From Warburgia ugandensis (Eukaryota; Streptophyta; Magnoliopsida; Canellales; Canellaceae), in the NCBI GenBank assembly GCA_035236585.1, contig CP141128.1:32594684-32658683 (forward strand): DNA of 64,000 nt. Direction: 5' to 3'. The notes beneath the pieces were generated by a model that made no database searches, was not told the DNA's origin, and saw only the letters and a program-made list of their open reading frames with translations. This document shows, piece by piece, positions 36,161-48,207 of this stretch; within the stretch, counting starts at the first letter, position 1; the number at the start of each line of letters is the position of its first letter. The position numbers were made by a program, and so were the translations under genes.

Positions 36161-38411
36161 CTAGTGATAGGAAGAAATAAATTATCTTCAACCAAGTAAG
36201 ACACTAACTGGTTGAATAATAATAAGAACATAAAAAGATAGCAAATTATCTAACCCTAATAAAAATAGTAAGTGAGATAAGGATGATCAAACAAGATGAG
36301 ATCTTGTATGATAAAAAACAATAAGGAAAAAGAAACATCAATGTAAATTAGATTGTTATGTATGATATAGATAGTATTTGTATAGATGATATTAAACCCA
36401 TGGATATATGATATTCAAGGAAGAAAGATTCAGATCATCCTACATAAGGATGATCAAAAGACCATGTAGTATGTACCCTTGATTAGAAAAATGACATTAT
36501 ACATATGATTTGACAAATATATGTTGATCGAGACTATGACAGATTTCAAGGAGTAAGAATACCTTATTGAGGTAGGTGGATTATTACATGAAGATACATG
36601 TCTAATACATGATCTTATGTTTTGAAGTCTTGACATGTATGATACCAATATATTAAGGTAAATACCTCAAATTGAAATATGATCCAACCAAATGATGAGG
36701 AAAATAAGTATTAAATGGTTAAGTTGAGAATTGAGAACAACTCTAAGTGAATAGGAAAGTAGAAAATATTTCAACCCTAGATAAACAAATAGATAGTCTG
36801 ATATGTATAAGTATTATTTTACATACAAGCTTGGAGGCTTGTGGTTTTGTTTTAAACAAGCATAGGCCTGGGGATGCTATGCTAGGAGAGTTAAGAGGGT
36901 TTGGCCACCTTCTCTCTGAAACTTGATGATATTGAATACCAAGTCTAAGAAAGGCTAAAAGTCGAGTGGGGCAATTATGGGAAGGCCACCACTGTGACAG
37001 CCATGGTCCTCCCATATGGACATGGATATTGTAATTTCCACTGAGAATGGTATAATTGGATTATTGAACAGTTACCCGGGCACGCTATACGGATCAGACT
37101 GCAAGCATAGTAGTCCTTGATTATTTTACATTATGATGCATAAGAAATTGGCATAATTAAATGCCTTAAGGGATGGCATGATGAAATGCCAGGTAATTAT
37201 ATATTACCAATATTTTTCCCAAGAAGGGAAAATTCCAGTATAGTAACTAGCTGAGATACAAATCTCCTATAATGAAAGGAGTTGATCAGTTTTGTATGGA
37301 AATGATTATTGATTATTTTTACAATTTTAACGGATTTGTTCTTATATACTATGTATGTATAAAGGTGAACACAAATGATAAGGAAATGAGATGTTCATAT
37401 AAATAATAGTGGTCTATGAATGTGTTTATGATAGAATGAATTATGGGATAGTTGAATATTGAGATTTTACTATCAATAACTTACATTCTTATCTCCTACC
37501 AAGCATAGCTTGCTAAGATATAGTAAATGTTCGAATGTTTACAATATCTCAGATACAGAGAAGGAGACTTAAGAGCTCAAGACTTGAAGAACTAGTGAAG
37601 AATTAGTAATAAGGGTATATCCCCTAAAACATTGTATAAAGAGCATGTATTGTATTTAGAACTTTGTAATTTGAATTGTGTATTTGGACAAGTATTGTAG
37701 GGATATAATGGGTTGTGTACTGTGAACCACTGGATGGATCCTGGAAGCTTAATAAAATCATATTCCTTCAATGGAATTTTATTTTGTACATAAATTGTAC
37801 TTATGTTATATATGAAGTGGTGACTTGGGTTTTCAAAACAAGTTTTAAAAAGAATTTTCGCTGCTTTGTTTTGTGAAAATTTTTACTCAAGGGACGCCCT
37901 TGCCTTTGAAAAATATATATTATAAAATGTGTTTCAAAATCCGGGTCATCACAGGTTTGACCACTCATTACATGTTTTTTGATCGTTGGATTTGTTTGTG
38001 GGCCCCTTGTGGATCCCTATGGAAAGACCATTTTGCCCTTTTATGGAGAAAAATCCATTTTATTTCCTGGACTCGAAATTGAGCGTACTTAGTGGCGTTG
38101 GATTGGTATTTCTGAGTACATTCTAAATATTGCTATCTTAGGTCGGTTATGGGTAAAATTACCGTTTTACCCTTTTATTCATAAAAATGAAGAAAATTAA
38201 GGATTTTTCATTTTAACTCAGAATTGAACATACTTAGTGTCATTTTGATTGATTTTTCGTGTACATTCATACTTTATAATTCTTGAATTATGCTTTAATC
38301 TCCATAAAATAAGAATTTCCAATAACCAAATATTGTAGCCCAAAATTTATAAAAATTCAAACTAAATTGATTTTCTCAATCAATTAACAAAATTTGGTTT
38401 TATTTTACATT

Positions 38412-39927
38412 ACTAGTCCACGAGATGATCTTGGCCTTGAAGTAATATTTTTGAGGCTTTGATTCTATATTTTGATCTTGATCTTCAATTTTATCCTTAT
38501 CGATCTCAGCCGTAGGATCACCATCTTAGTTCCCAAAAAAATATTCTAATTAAATCTTAGAAAAACATGATTCATCACATACTTAGCATGGATTAGCTTT
38601 TGAACCTTCAAAATAATAATCTTTTGCTTCATTGCGTAAAAAATGCATGTGTTATAGTCTAAAAACTCTAGTTTACCCCTATAAGCTGTAGCACATGTCG
38701 ATCTAATTTGGGAGATCAGATAGCCTATTTTGGACCATCCAATCAATCCTCTTCAATTTACAGCTCAAAAATCAATAAATTTTTTTGAAATTTCTGCCTT
38801 AGAGGTTTTGGACTCTTCTACATCGATTAGACGACCAAGATTTTTCATCTAAGCCCTCCATCATCCATAATTGAAGGGTACTGGTCCTTACTTTATTTTT
38901 TATAAATTTTATCCTAAAAATAATTTAATAAAAATAAAAATGAAATAAAATGATAGTGTTCCCACCTATCTAATTGGACAAAGAATGTAGATATGAAGCC
39001 CAATTTGAAATAAATATGCTTTGATGATAAGATAGCCCTATAGTTGCTTTTTTTTTGTGATTTCTCATTGATTGCACCATTGGATCTTGAAATTGATTTA
39101 TGTGTTTTGTAGATTAGCTATTCTAGATTGTATGGGTTGTGGGATTTGTGATATTTAATGTGGAATAGAGTGCCCAATCAAATTTAGGTCTCTTGCTCCA
39201 ATTAAAGAGAAGAGAGAGAAAGTACAAGAAGGGAGATTTTTGGGAGTTTTGGGTTTTTGAGAAGGAATCTAGGTTTGACTTTTCAAAGTGAGCAAGATGA
39301 TTTTGTGGAGATTTTAAAAAACATTTTTGGGGGATTTTTGGAGGTGTATTTATAGATGTTTTTGATTTTTTCATAATTATTTCTAATAATCATGTTTCAA
39401 TTCTTTTAAATATTAAATTAACATTGGATCCTCTACTACCACCTCCTTCTTCATTAGCTGTTGGTAGTGGTTTGACCACTCATTACATGTTTTTTGGCCG
39501 TTGGATTTGTTTGTGGGCCCCTTGTGGATCCCTATGAAAAGACCATTTTACCCTTTTATGGAGAAAAATCCATTTTATCTCCTGAACTCGAAATTGAGCG
39601 TACTTAGTGGCGTTGGATTGGTATTTCTGAGTACATTCTAAATATTGATATCTTACGTCTCGTTTATGGGTAAAATTACCATTTTACCCTTTTATTCATA
39701 AAAATAAAAAAATTAGGGATTTTTCATTTTAAGTCAGAATTGAACATACTTAATGTCATTTCGATTGGTTTTTCGAGTTCATTCGTACATTATATGTTTA
39801 AAATTATGTTTTAATATGTATAAAAAGAGAATTTCCAATAATCTAATATTCTAGCCCGAAATTTCTAAAAATTCAAACTAAATTGATTTTCTCAATCAAT
39901 TAACAAAATTTGGGTTTATTATACATT
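38412..39927 (-). repeat. Array unit 10 (1516 bp)
   Basis: Complete unit with an intact TATA position, TATTTATA on + at 39347-39354. A short deletion near 38955 removes the word ATGAAATAAGTATAAGA. Confidence 0.85.
39347..39354 (-). promoter_or_regulatory. TATA box retained in array unit 10 (example)
   Basis: The minus strand reads TATAAATACACCTCC, followed within 100-150 bp by a CTTTCTCTCTCTTCTCT-type leader. The same position is intact or nearly so in units 5, 8, 9 and 11 and decayed elsewhere. Promoter activity is inference from LTR structure. Confidence 0.45.
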
Positions 39928-41454
39928 ACTAGTCCACCAGATGATCTTGGCCTTGAAGTAATGATTTTGAGGGATTGATTCTATCTTTTGGCCTTGATCT
40001 TCAATATTATCCCTATCAATCTCCTCCCAAGGATCACCATCTTAGTTCCTTAAAAAATATTATAATTAAATCTTAAAAAAACATGATTCATCACATAGTA
40101 CCATGGATTAGCTTTTGAACCTTCAAAATAACAATCTTTTGCTTCATTGGGTCAAAAATGCATGTGTTATGGTCTACAAACTCTAGTTTACCCCTATAAG
40201 TTGTAACACATGTCGATCTGATTTGGGAGATCAGATAGCCTATTTTCGACCATCCAATCAATCCTCTTCAATTTATGGCTCAAAAATCAATATAAAATGT
40301 TGCAATTTCTACCCCAGGGGTTTTGGACACTTCTTGTTTGATTGGATGACGCAGATTTTCCATATGAGCCCTCCATCATCCATAATTGAAGGGTACTAGT
40401 CCTTACTTTATTTTTTATAAAATTTAACCTAAAAATATTTTTAAAAAAATAAAAATTAAATAAAATGACATAAATTAGGTATAAGAAGTGTTCCCACCTA
40501 TCTAATTGGAAAAAGAATGTTGATTTGAATCCCAATTTGAAATAAATATCCTTTGATGATAAGATAGCCCTATAGCTGCTTTTTTTGTGATTTCTCGTTG
40601 ATTGCACCATTGGATCTTGAAATTGATTTATGTGTTTTGTAGATTAGGTAGTCTAGGATTGTATGGGTAGTGGGATTTGTGATATTCGATTTGAAATAGA
40701 GTGCCTAATCGAATTTACGTCTCTTGCTCTAATTACCGAGAAGGGATAGAAAGGGCAAGAGGGGAGATTTTTGTGAGTTATGGATATTTGGGAAGGAATC
40801 TAGATATGAATTTTCAAAGTGAACAAAATGATTTTGTTGAAATTTTAAAAAGCATTTTTGAAGGTGTATTTATAGATGTTTTCGAATTTTTCATAATTAC
40901 TTCTAATAATCATGTTCAAATTCTTTTAAATATTAAATTAACATTGGATCCTCCACTACCACCTCCTTCTTCACTAGCTGTTGGTAGTGGTTTGACCACT
41001 TATTACATGTTTTTTTGTCGTTGGATTTGTTTGTGGGCCCCTTGTGGGTCCCACGAGGTATGAAAGTACCATTTTGCCCTTTGTGGAGAGAAATTCATTT
41101 TATGTCCTGAACTCAAAATTGAGCGTACTTAGTGGCGTTGGATTGGTATTTCAGAGTACATTCTAAATATTGATATCTTAGGTCTCCGTTATGGGTAAAA
41201 TTACTGTTTTACCCTTTTATTCATAAAAATGAAGAAAATTAGGGATTTTTTTATTTTAACTCGGAATTGATCATACTTAGTGTCATTTCGATTGGTTTTT
41301 CGAGTACATTCATACTTTATATGTTTAAAATTATGTTTTAATCTCTATAAAAAGAGAATTTCCAATGACCTAATATTCCAGCCCAAAATTTCAAAAAATT
41401 CAAACTAAATTGATTTTCTCGATCAATTAACAAAATTTGGGTTTACTATACATT
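39928..41454 (-). repeat. Array unit 11 (1527 bp)
   Basis: Complete unit; 40064-40687 appears identical to 32644-33267 of unit 9. TATA position intact near 40867. Confidence 0.85.
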
Positions 41455-42978
41455 ACTAGTCCACGAGATGATCTGAGCCTTGAAGTAATGATTTTGAGGC
41501 TTTGATTCTATATTTTAATCTTGATCTTCAATTTTATCGCTATCGATCTTAGCCGTAGGATCACCATCTTAGTTCCTAAAAAATATTCTAATTAAATCTT
41601 AAAAAAACATGATTCATCACATACTTAGCATGGATTAGCTTTTGAACCTTCACAATAATAATCTTTTGCTTCATTGGGTCAAAAATACATGTGTTATGGT
41701 CTAAAAACTCTAGTTTACCCCTATAAGTTGTAACACATATCGATCTAATTTGGGAGATCAGATAGCCTATTTTGGACCATTCGATCAATCCTCTTCAATT
41801 TATAGCTCAAAAATCAATAAAATTTTTTGAAATTTCTGCCCTAGGGGTTTTGGACCCTTGTAGATTGATTTGACAACTCAGATTTGCCATTTGAGCCCTC
41901 CATCATCAATAATTGAAGGGTACTAGTCCTTACTTTATTTTAAAAAAAATTTAACCTAAAATTAGTTTTTAAAAAATAAAAAATTATTAAATTACATGAA
42001 ATAAGTATAAGAAGTGTTCCCACCTATCTAATTGGAGAAAGAATGTAGATTTGAAGCCCAATTTGAAATAAATATCCTTTGATGATAAGATAGCACTATA
42101 GTTGCTTTTTTTGTGTTTTCTCGTTGATTGCACCATTGGATCTTGAAATTGATTTATGTGTTTTGTAGATTAGGTAGTCTACGATTTTATGGGTAGTGTG
42201 ATTTGTGATATTGAATTTGGAATAGAGTGCCTAATCGAATTTAGGTCTCTTGCTCCAATTAGAGAGGAGAGAGAAAGTGCAAGAAGGGAGATTTTTGGGA
42301 GTTTTGGATTTTTGAGAAGGAATCTAGCTCTAAATTTTCAAACCGAGTAAGATGATTTTGTGAAAAATTTTAAAAACATTTTTGGAGGTGTATTTACAGA
42401 TGTTTTTGAATTTTTCATAATTACTTCTCATAATCATGTTTCAGTTCTTTTAAATATTAAATTAACATTGGATCCTCCACTACCACCACCTTCTTCACTA
42501 GCTCTTGGTAGTGGTATGACCACTCATTACATGGTTTTTGGTCGTTGGATTTGTTTGTGGGCCCCTTGTGGGTCCGATGAGGTATGGAAGGACCATTTTG
42601 CCCTTTTGTGGAGAAAAATCCATTTTATCTCCTGAACTCGAAATTGAGCGTACGTAGTGGCGTTGGATTGGTATTTCAGAGTACATTCTAAATATTGATA
42701 TCTTACGTCTCGTTTATAGGTAAAATTACCATTTTAACCTTTTATTCATAAAAATGAAGAAAATTAGGGATTTTTCATTTTAACTCGGAATTGAACATAC
42801 TTAGTGTCATTTCGATTGGTGTTTCGAGTACATTCATACTTTATATGTTTAAAATTATGTTTTAATCTCTATAAAAAAAGAATTTCCAATTACCTAATAT
42901 TCTTGCCCAAAATTTCTAAAAATTCAAACTAAATTGATTTTCTCAATCAATTAACAAAATTTGGGTTTACTATACATT
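41455..42978 (-). repeat. Array unit 12 (1524 bp)
   Basis: Complete unit; TATA position altered (TATTTACAG on +). Confidence 0.85.
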
Positions 42979-44516
42979 ACTAGTCCACGAGATGATCTTG
43001 GCCTTGAAGTAATGATTTTGAGGCTTTGATTCTATATTTTGATCTTGAACTTCAATTCTATCCTTATCGATCTCAACCATAGGATCACCATCTTAGTTCT
43101 TAAAAATCTATTCTAATGAAATGTTATAAAAACATGATTCATCACAAACTTACCATGGATTAGCTTTTGAACCTTCAAAATAACAATCTTTTGTTCATTG
43201 GGTCAAAAATGCATGTGTTATGGTCTAAAAACTCTAATTTACGCCTATAAGTTGTAACACTTGTCGATCTAATTTGGGAGATCAGATTACCTATTTTGGA
43301 CCTTCCAATCAATCCTCTTCAATTTATGGCTCAAAAATTAATAAAAATTGTTGAAATTTCTACCCTTGAGGTTTTGGACCTATCTAGATTGATTGGATGA
43401 CTCAGATTTCCCATCTGAGCCCTCCATCATCCATAATTGAAGGGTACTGGTCCTTACTTTATTTTTTTATAAATTTTAACCTAATACTAATTTTGAAAAA
43501 ATTAAAAATAAATAAAATGGCATGAAATAAGCATAGGAAGTGTTCCCACCTATCTAATTGGAGAAAGAATGTAGATTTAATGCCCAATTTGAAATAAATA
43601 TCCTTTGATGATAAGATAGCCCTACAGTTGCTTTTTTTGTGTTTTCTCGTTGATTCCACCATTGGATCTTGAAATTGATTTATGTGTTTTGTAGATTAGG
43701 TAGTCTAGGATTGTATGGGTAGTGGCATTTGTGATATTCAATTTGGAATAGAGTACCTAATCGAAATTAAGTCTCTTGCTCCAATTAGAGAGAAGAGAGA
43801 GAAAGTGCAAGAAGGGAGATTTTTGGGTGTTTTGGATATTTGAGAAGGAATCTAGATTTGAATTTTCAAAGTGATCAAGATGATTTTGTAGAAATTTTAA
43901 AAAACATTTTTGGAGGATTTTTGGAGGTGTATTCACAGATGTTTTTGAATTTTTCATAATTACTTCTAATAATCATGTTTCAATTCTTTCAAATATTAAA
44001 TTATCATTGGATCCTCCACTACCACCTCCTTCTTCACTAGCTGTTGGTAGTGGTTTGACCACTCATTACATGTTTTTGGTGGTTGGATTTGTTTGTGGGC
44101 TCCTTGTGGGTCCGACGAGGTGTGAAAGGACCATTTTGCCCTTTTATGGAGAAAAATCCATTTTATCTCTTGAACTCGAAATTGAGCGTACTTAGTGGCG
44201 TTTGATTGGTATTTCTAAGTACATTCTAAATATTGATATCTTAGGTCTCGGTTATGGATAAAATTACCATTTTACCCTTTTATTCATAAAAATAAAGAAA
44301 ATTAGGGATTTTTCATTTTAACTCAGAATTGAAAATACTTAGTGTCATTTCAATTGGTTGTTTGAGTAAATTCATACTTTATAAATTTGAAATTATGTTT
44401 TAATCTCTATAAAAAGAAAATTTCTAATAACTTAATATTCTTGCCCAAAATTTCTAAAAATTCAAACTAAATTGTTTTTCTCAATCAATTAACAAAATTT
44501 GGGTTTATTATACAGT
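42979..44516 (-). repeat. Array unit 13 (1538 bp)
   Basis: Complete unit whose X part is closest to unit 8; TATA position altered (TATTCACAG on +). Confidence 0.85.
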
Positions 44517-44845
44517 ACTAGTCCACAAGATGATCTTGGCCTTGAAGTAATGATTTTGATGCTTTGACTCTATCTTCTAATCTTGGTTTTCAATTTTATC
44601 CCTATAGATCTCAGTCGTAGCATCACCATCTTAGTTCCCAAAAAAATATTCTAATTAAATCTTAAAAAAACATGATTCATCACATACTTACCATGGATTG
44701 GCTTTTGAACCTTCAAAATAACAAGCTTTTGCTTCATTGGGTCAAAAATGCATGTGTTATGGTCTAAAAGCTCTAATTTACCCCAATAAGTTGTAATACA
44801 TGGGTACTAATTGGGTAGTTTATGTGCAAAATTAAATACTTAACA
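44517..44845 (-). mobile_element. Head of the 3' LTR of gypsy element C, merging into the array
   Basis: Same LTR-head part as in each unit. At 44802 it does not switch to X but continues as true LTR (GGGTACTAATTGGGTAG...) to the start TGTTAAGTATTTAATTTT at 44845 (minus). The adjoining sequence on the minus strand, GTTGGAGGGTG, is a polypurine-tract-like word. This places the origin of the array in this LTR. Confidence 0.78.
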
Positions 44846-46600
44846 CACCCTCCAACAAGAATTTTGGTAGTCTTGACCAAAACACATCAAAAATAATTTT
44901 ACAAAAACAAATACAAAGTGTCACTTTTGTAGGTGCTGATGATTGCATTTAACACCTGCAACAAGTGCTTAAACCCGTAGGTTACCCATAGTGGACGAGT
45001 TAGCCATTGTGTGGGTTTGTAGTGAATATGCCCACAAAATTCACTAAGGTTGAGTCCCTTGTTTTGTCATGGAGAATCCTCATTCGTTAGCAATCTACTA
45101 GTTTTTCACAACTTAATAGATAGGATTGACAATTTTACAAATCATACACATACTAAAGGGATTTCATTATAATTATTTCTAGGAGTACATGCGTGTGTAC
45201 TGCCACATAATTTTTTACTTCTAACTGGATATGCTTAAATTCCATAAGAAATATGTTTTGACAGAAATCCTCATAGGTATACTCTCAAAAATGAAACTCT
45301 CAGATAAGGGCTTTTAAACATATTTCTCTCAGTATGTGACCAAATCCATCAAGCTAATGGTTCACATAATTCTTTATATGCTAATGAGACAAAGAAAAGT
45401 GATCTTTAAGAATGGATGTTAGTACCAAGAAAATTAGGAGTAGTTTGCTTTGATTTCTTCTTTTTATTTCCTTTTTAAGGTTATGTTCTACCTAAGATCC
45501 GCAGGTCTTCAGATAGGATGAAACATAGGCTTAGGATAAGGTTCTGAAGAGAAGAGTATAAGGATTTCAAAGGTTCAAAATTGAGTAAAGGTCTTCAATG
45601 AATATTTGTTAGGACAACTTTTCTTTTGATTATAGTTGAAGAGAATATTTCTTCGTATTTTTTTGTCTTTCTCTTTCAAATTTTCTCCTCTTTTTTTTTT
45701 GTTTTGATACTTCTTTCTTGTCACTTTTCTTTTTCTTTCAGTTCTTTGGAAGAAAATTGGCTAATTCTTTGTCTTTTTATCCTCTTTTTAACTTTTCTAC
45801 TAACTCTACTCATTTTGAAAATGGGTTATGGTTATTTATTTTAGTGGTTTATTTTGGGTTAAGGTAATTGGGGTTAAGAAAGAAAGACTTTAATAATAGG
45901 CTCAAAGGGCTAACTAGTTGTATGCAATATATTAGGTAGGTTTTGTGTCTTTGGGCTAAACAAGGATGGCCTATATCATTTCCTAGGTTTCTAAAGCCTA
46001 TCAAATTCAATAAATTTTATAGAAAGAAAGCTATTACTCTTATTTATTCTTGATAGTTAACCAAAATAAAGATAACAAGATCACATTAAGTCATGTTGAT
46101 TGAAGACGCTGTGGAATTGCTTATAGCTTTCTGAAAGAAAATAGTTTCTAAGCTCATTGGGTTATAGGTCTCCCCTAATTTTCCTCCAGATCACTAAGTC
46201 ATACCTCTCGATTAATCTTGACTATGTGCTATGTGTAATTGGTTTTCTAGAATTATCTTTCAAAAAATTCTTCAACACATGAATAGTATGCAAAACTAGT
46301 CATACACACTTCCATTAAGAGGTGAAAACATTAGAATTACTAAATTTTGAGCATCCAATTCTAATCACAGCAAGGGAACTCTTCCAAATTCTTTTTTTCT
46401 TTTGGTGAACATCTCAAGAAAATTCAAAATCCCTAGATGCATCTACAGCCCCAAACTTGAATGAAGCATTGTCCCTAATGTTTGAAAACATAGGATCCTA
46501 TATGGAAAGATGTAAAAGATAGAGATTTTAAAAACATCTAGGTTGCCTAAGTTTTATGTCTTCAGCCAGACATAATGATGAGTGCAATGATAGTAATCTG
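44846..46600 (-). other. 3' untranslated region of gypsy element C
   Basis: About 1.7 kb between integrase end and LTR. The minus strand near 46475-46440 reads AGGGACAATGCTTCATTCAA followed by GTTTGGGGC, the usual Athila/Tat word after pol. Near 46570 it has the GGCTGAAGACATAAAAC word. No env-like or other open frame of note; 45626-45844 is a low-complexity Phe/Leu/Ser frame. Confidence 0.6.
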
Positions 46601-46622
46601 CACGAGTTCCCAGAGTGGTAAT

Positions 46623-47268
46623 CTAAGGTGGATAATGATACTGAGGTGCCTCTAATAGTATCTCATCAATCTTAGGATTAGGTATCTTTAGGAAAGGTTT
46701 TAATCTCTGACCATTGAATTTTTGCATTTCCCCATCATTCTCAGTCTCGGTAGCCCCATGGGGATAGACAGTGCGTACCATATAAGGTCCAATCCATCTT
46801 GATCTAAGTTTTCCTGGGATTAGATGCAACCTAGAGCTATACAATAAGACCTTTTGTTCAAGTGTGAAGGATTTCCTTAAGATTTGGTGATCACGTGCAA
46901 CCTTGATCTGGTCTTTGCATAATTGTACAGAGTCATAAGCATCTTTCCTCAATTCTTCCAACTCATTGAGTTGGAGTTCTCAGTGGATTCCAACAGAATC
47001 TAAGTCAAAGTTGAGTCTTTGGATAGCCCAATATACCTTGTGTTTTCTACTAGTAAGTGGCAGGCCTTTCCATAGGGTGACATTCCCATAGGAGTCTTAT
47101 ATGATGTACGATAAGCCCGCAAAGTGTTATTAAGTCTTAGAAACCAGTCGTTCCTACTTAGATTGACTATCTTTTCTAGAATATGCTTTATCTCCCTATT
47201 GGATACCTTTACTTGACCACTAGTCTTAGGGTGGTATGGGGTAGCTATTCTATGGTTGACACTATACT
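46623..47268 (-). pseudogene. Gypsy integrase, C-terminal half, element C (split by a solo LTR)
   Basis: From 47268 downward it reads [20 protein letters not shown], then [15 protein letters not shown] and [20 protein letters not shown]. After a frameshift near 46970 it continues ELRKDAYDSVQLCKDQIKV, LYSSRLHLIPGKLRSRWIGP and RTVYPHGATE, ending with a stop at 46623. The catalytic Glu after GQV is replaced by Lys, whereas element A keeps Glu. The preceding core sequence is at 52306-52773, beyond the inserted X LTR. The open frame extends to 47299 only because it reads into the LTR end. Confidence 0.9.
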
Positions 47269-47927
47269 TTTTCTGTAACGACTCGGGTTTTTGAAACATA
47301 TTTTATAATATATTTTTCAAAGGCAAGGGCATCCCCTCAGTAAAAAAATTTTGCAAAACAAAGCAGTGGAAATTCTTTTCTTTTTAAACTTGTTTTGAAA
47401 ACCCAAGTCACTACTTCATACATAACATCAGTACAATTTGTGTACAAAGTAAAATTCCATTGAAGGAATATGATTTTATTAAACTTTCAGGATCCATCCA
47501 GTGGTTCACAGTACAGCACGGTATCGGTACAATACCTGTCCAAATTACATAATCCAAAGTATATAAACCTCACCATACATTAAAACTCTCAATACAATAC
47601 AATTCTCTCAAATAAAATACATGTCTTCAGGAGGAGGTATCTTGTTTGATTATTCATCCACATCTTCTTAAGTCTTCTATAGTCTTGAGCTTCTAACCCT
47701 CCTTCTATGTATCTGAGGTATTGTAAACATGGAAACATGTACAATACCTCAGCAAGCTATGCTTGGTAGGGGAATACAAAAACACACTACTTCATCAACA
47801 TAAGAGTATATACCTAGTCCTTATTTCATCATAGTTATTCATTCATAAGATATCTCAACATAGAGTACATACGTTATTTATTTAGTACATGACAAATTAG
47901 TTAATATAGTGAAGATTGCTCAAAACT

Positions 47928-48207
47928 TGTTACTTTCCCTGGATATACTCCCACATAGGAGAGCAATACCTAGCCAAAGATTATTCAACACTTGTTCCTT
48001 CCCCTGGCTATACTCTCACATAGGAGAGCAATACCTAGCCAATCCTCATATGGGGTTTTCATTCTAGGAACTCATGTAATAGCATATCATCATGCCATAC
48101 TTATTCCTTCCCCTGGCTATACTCCCACTTAGGAGAGCAATACCTAGCCAATTATCATACAGGTGTTCATTCTAGGAACTCATGTAATGGCACATCATCA
48201 TACCATG
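47928..48207. repeat. Three imperfect repeats in LTR X2
   Basis: The word CCCTGGCTATACTCCCACAT followed by AGGAGAGCAATACCTAGCCAA occurs three times, near 47939, 48001 and 48112. The last two also share CATTCTAGGAACTCATGTAAT. Copy spacing differs, so this is a degenerate short array. Confidence 0.8.

Larger units (their letters stand above)
33574..37953 (+). mobile_element. Solo LTR X1 (4380 bp), family X
   Basis: Begins TGTAATAACCCTGAATTT and ends CGGGTCATCACA, with duplication GGTTT. The first 1.15 kb is homologous, in the opposite direction, to the X part of the surrounding array, so an X LTR has landed inside X-derived repeats. The TATA box at 34147-34154 is followed by a pyrimidine-rich leader (TTTCTCTCTCCTCTTTC near 34270). 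The last 90 bp match the minus-strand end of the X LTR at 47274. The shared module M lies at 35941-36160. No coding region; its open frames are AT-rich chance frames. Confidence 0.88.
33569..37958 (+). repeat. 5-bp target-site duplication GGTTT around solo LTR X1
   Basis: Positions 33569-33573 and 37954-37958 are both GGTTT. Neighbouring units show the empty site GGTAGTGGTTTGACCACT. Confidence 0.95.
32508..38411 (-). repeat. Array unit 9, with nested X solo LTR
   Basis: A 1519-bp unit after removing the solo LTR at 33574-37953 and one TSD copy. It shares about 620 bp without visible change with unit 11 (about 32644-33267 against 40064-40687). Confidence 0.85.
18160..44845 (-). repeat. Chimeric LTR-derived tandem array, 13 units (about 1.52 kb when complete)
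   Basis: Two parts alternate. Part 1 (about 290 bp, ACTAGTCC to about ACACATG) matches the U3 head of the gypsy family-A LTR, as seen at 61562-61855. Part 2 (about 1.23 kb) matches the first 1.2 kb of the X-family LTR, as seen at 33574-34740. Both read on the minus strand. X begins TGTATAATAAACC just after part 1 and ends before the next CATGTGTTAC. Unit starts (ACTAGTCC) are 18199, 23400, 24931, 26323, 27834, 29382, 30903, 32508, 38412, 39928, 41455, 42979 and 44517. Most spacings are 1511-1548 bp after removal of two nested solo LTRs. The right end runs into a genuine LTR start at 44845; the left end abuts RT of element B. Short repeated open frames (66-107 codons) are by-products of the repeats. 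Confidence 0.88.

Noticed and set aside
21130-43662. Recurring minus-strand frames of 60-125 codons in the array (starting MVQSTRNHKK or MIGWSKMGYL)
   Set aside because: They recur because the DNA unit recurs. Frames break in several units, and the matching region of solo LTR X1 (34390-34720) does not keep the frame.
18160-44845. A host gene cluster or satellite unrelated to transposons
   Set aside because: Both parts of the unit align with LTRs seen elsewhere in the window, with LTR starts and TATA positions.
44846-46600. An env-like gene between integrase and LTR, as in some Athila elements
   Set aside because: No minus-strand frame of useful length and no membrane-protein pattern; only 3' UTR words are visible.
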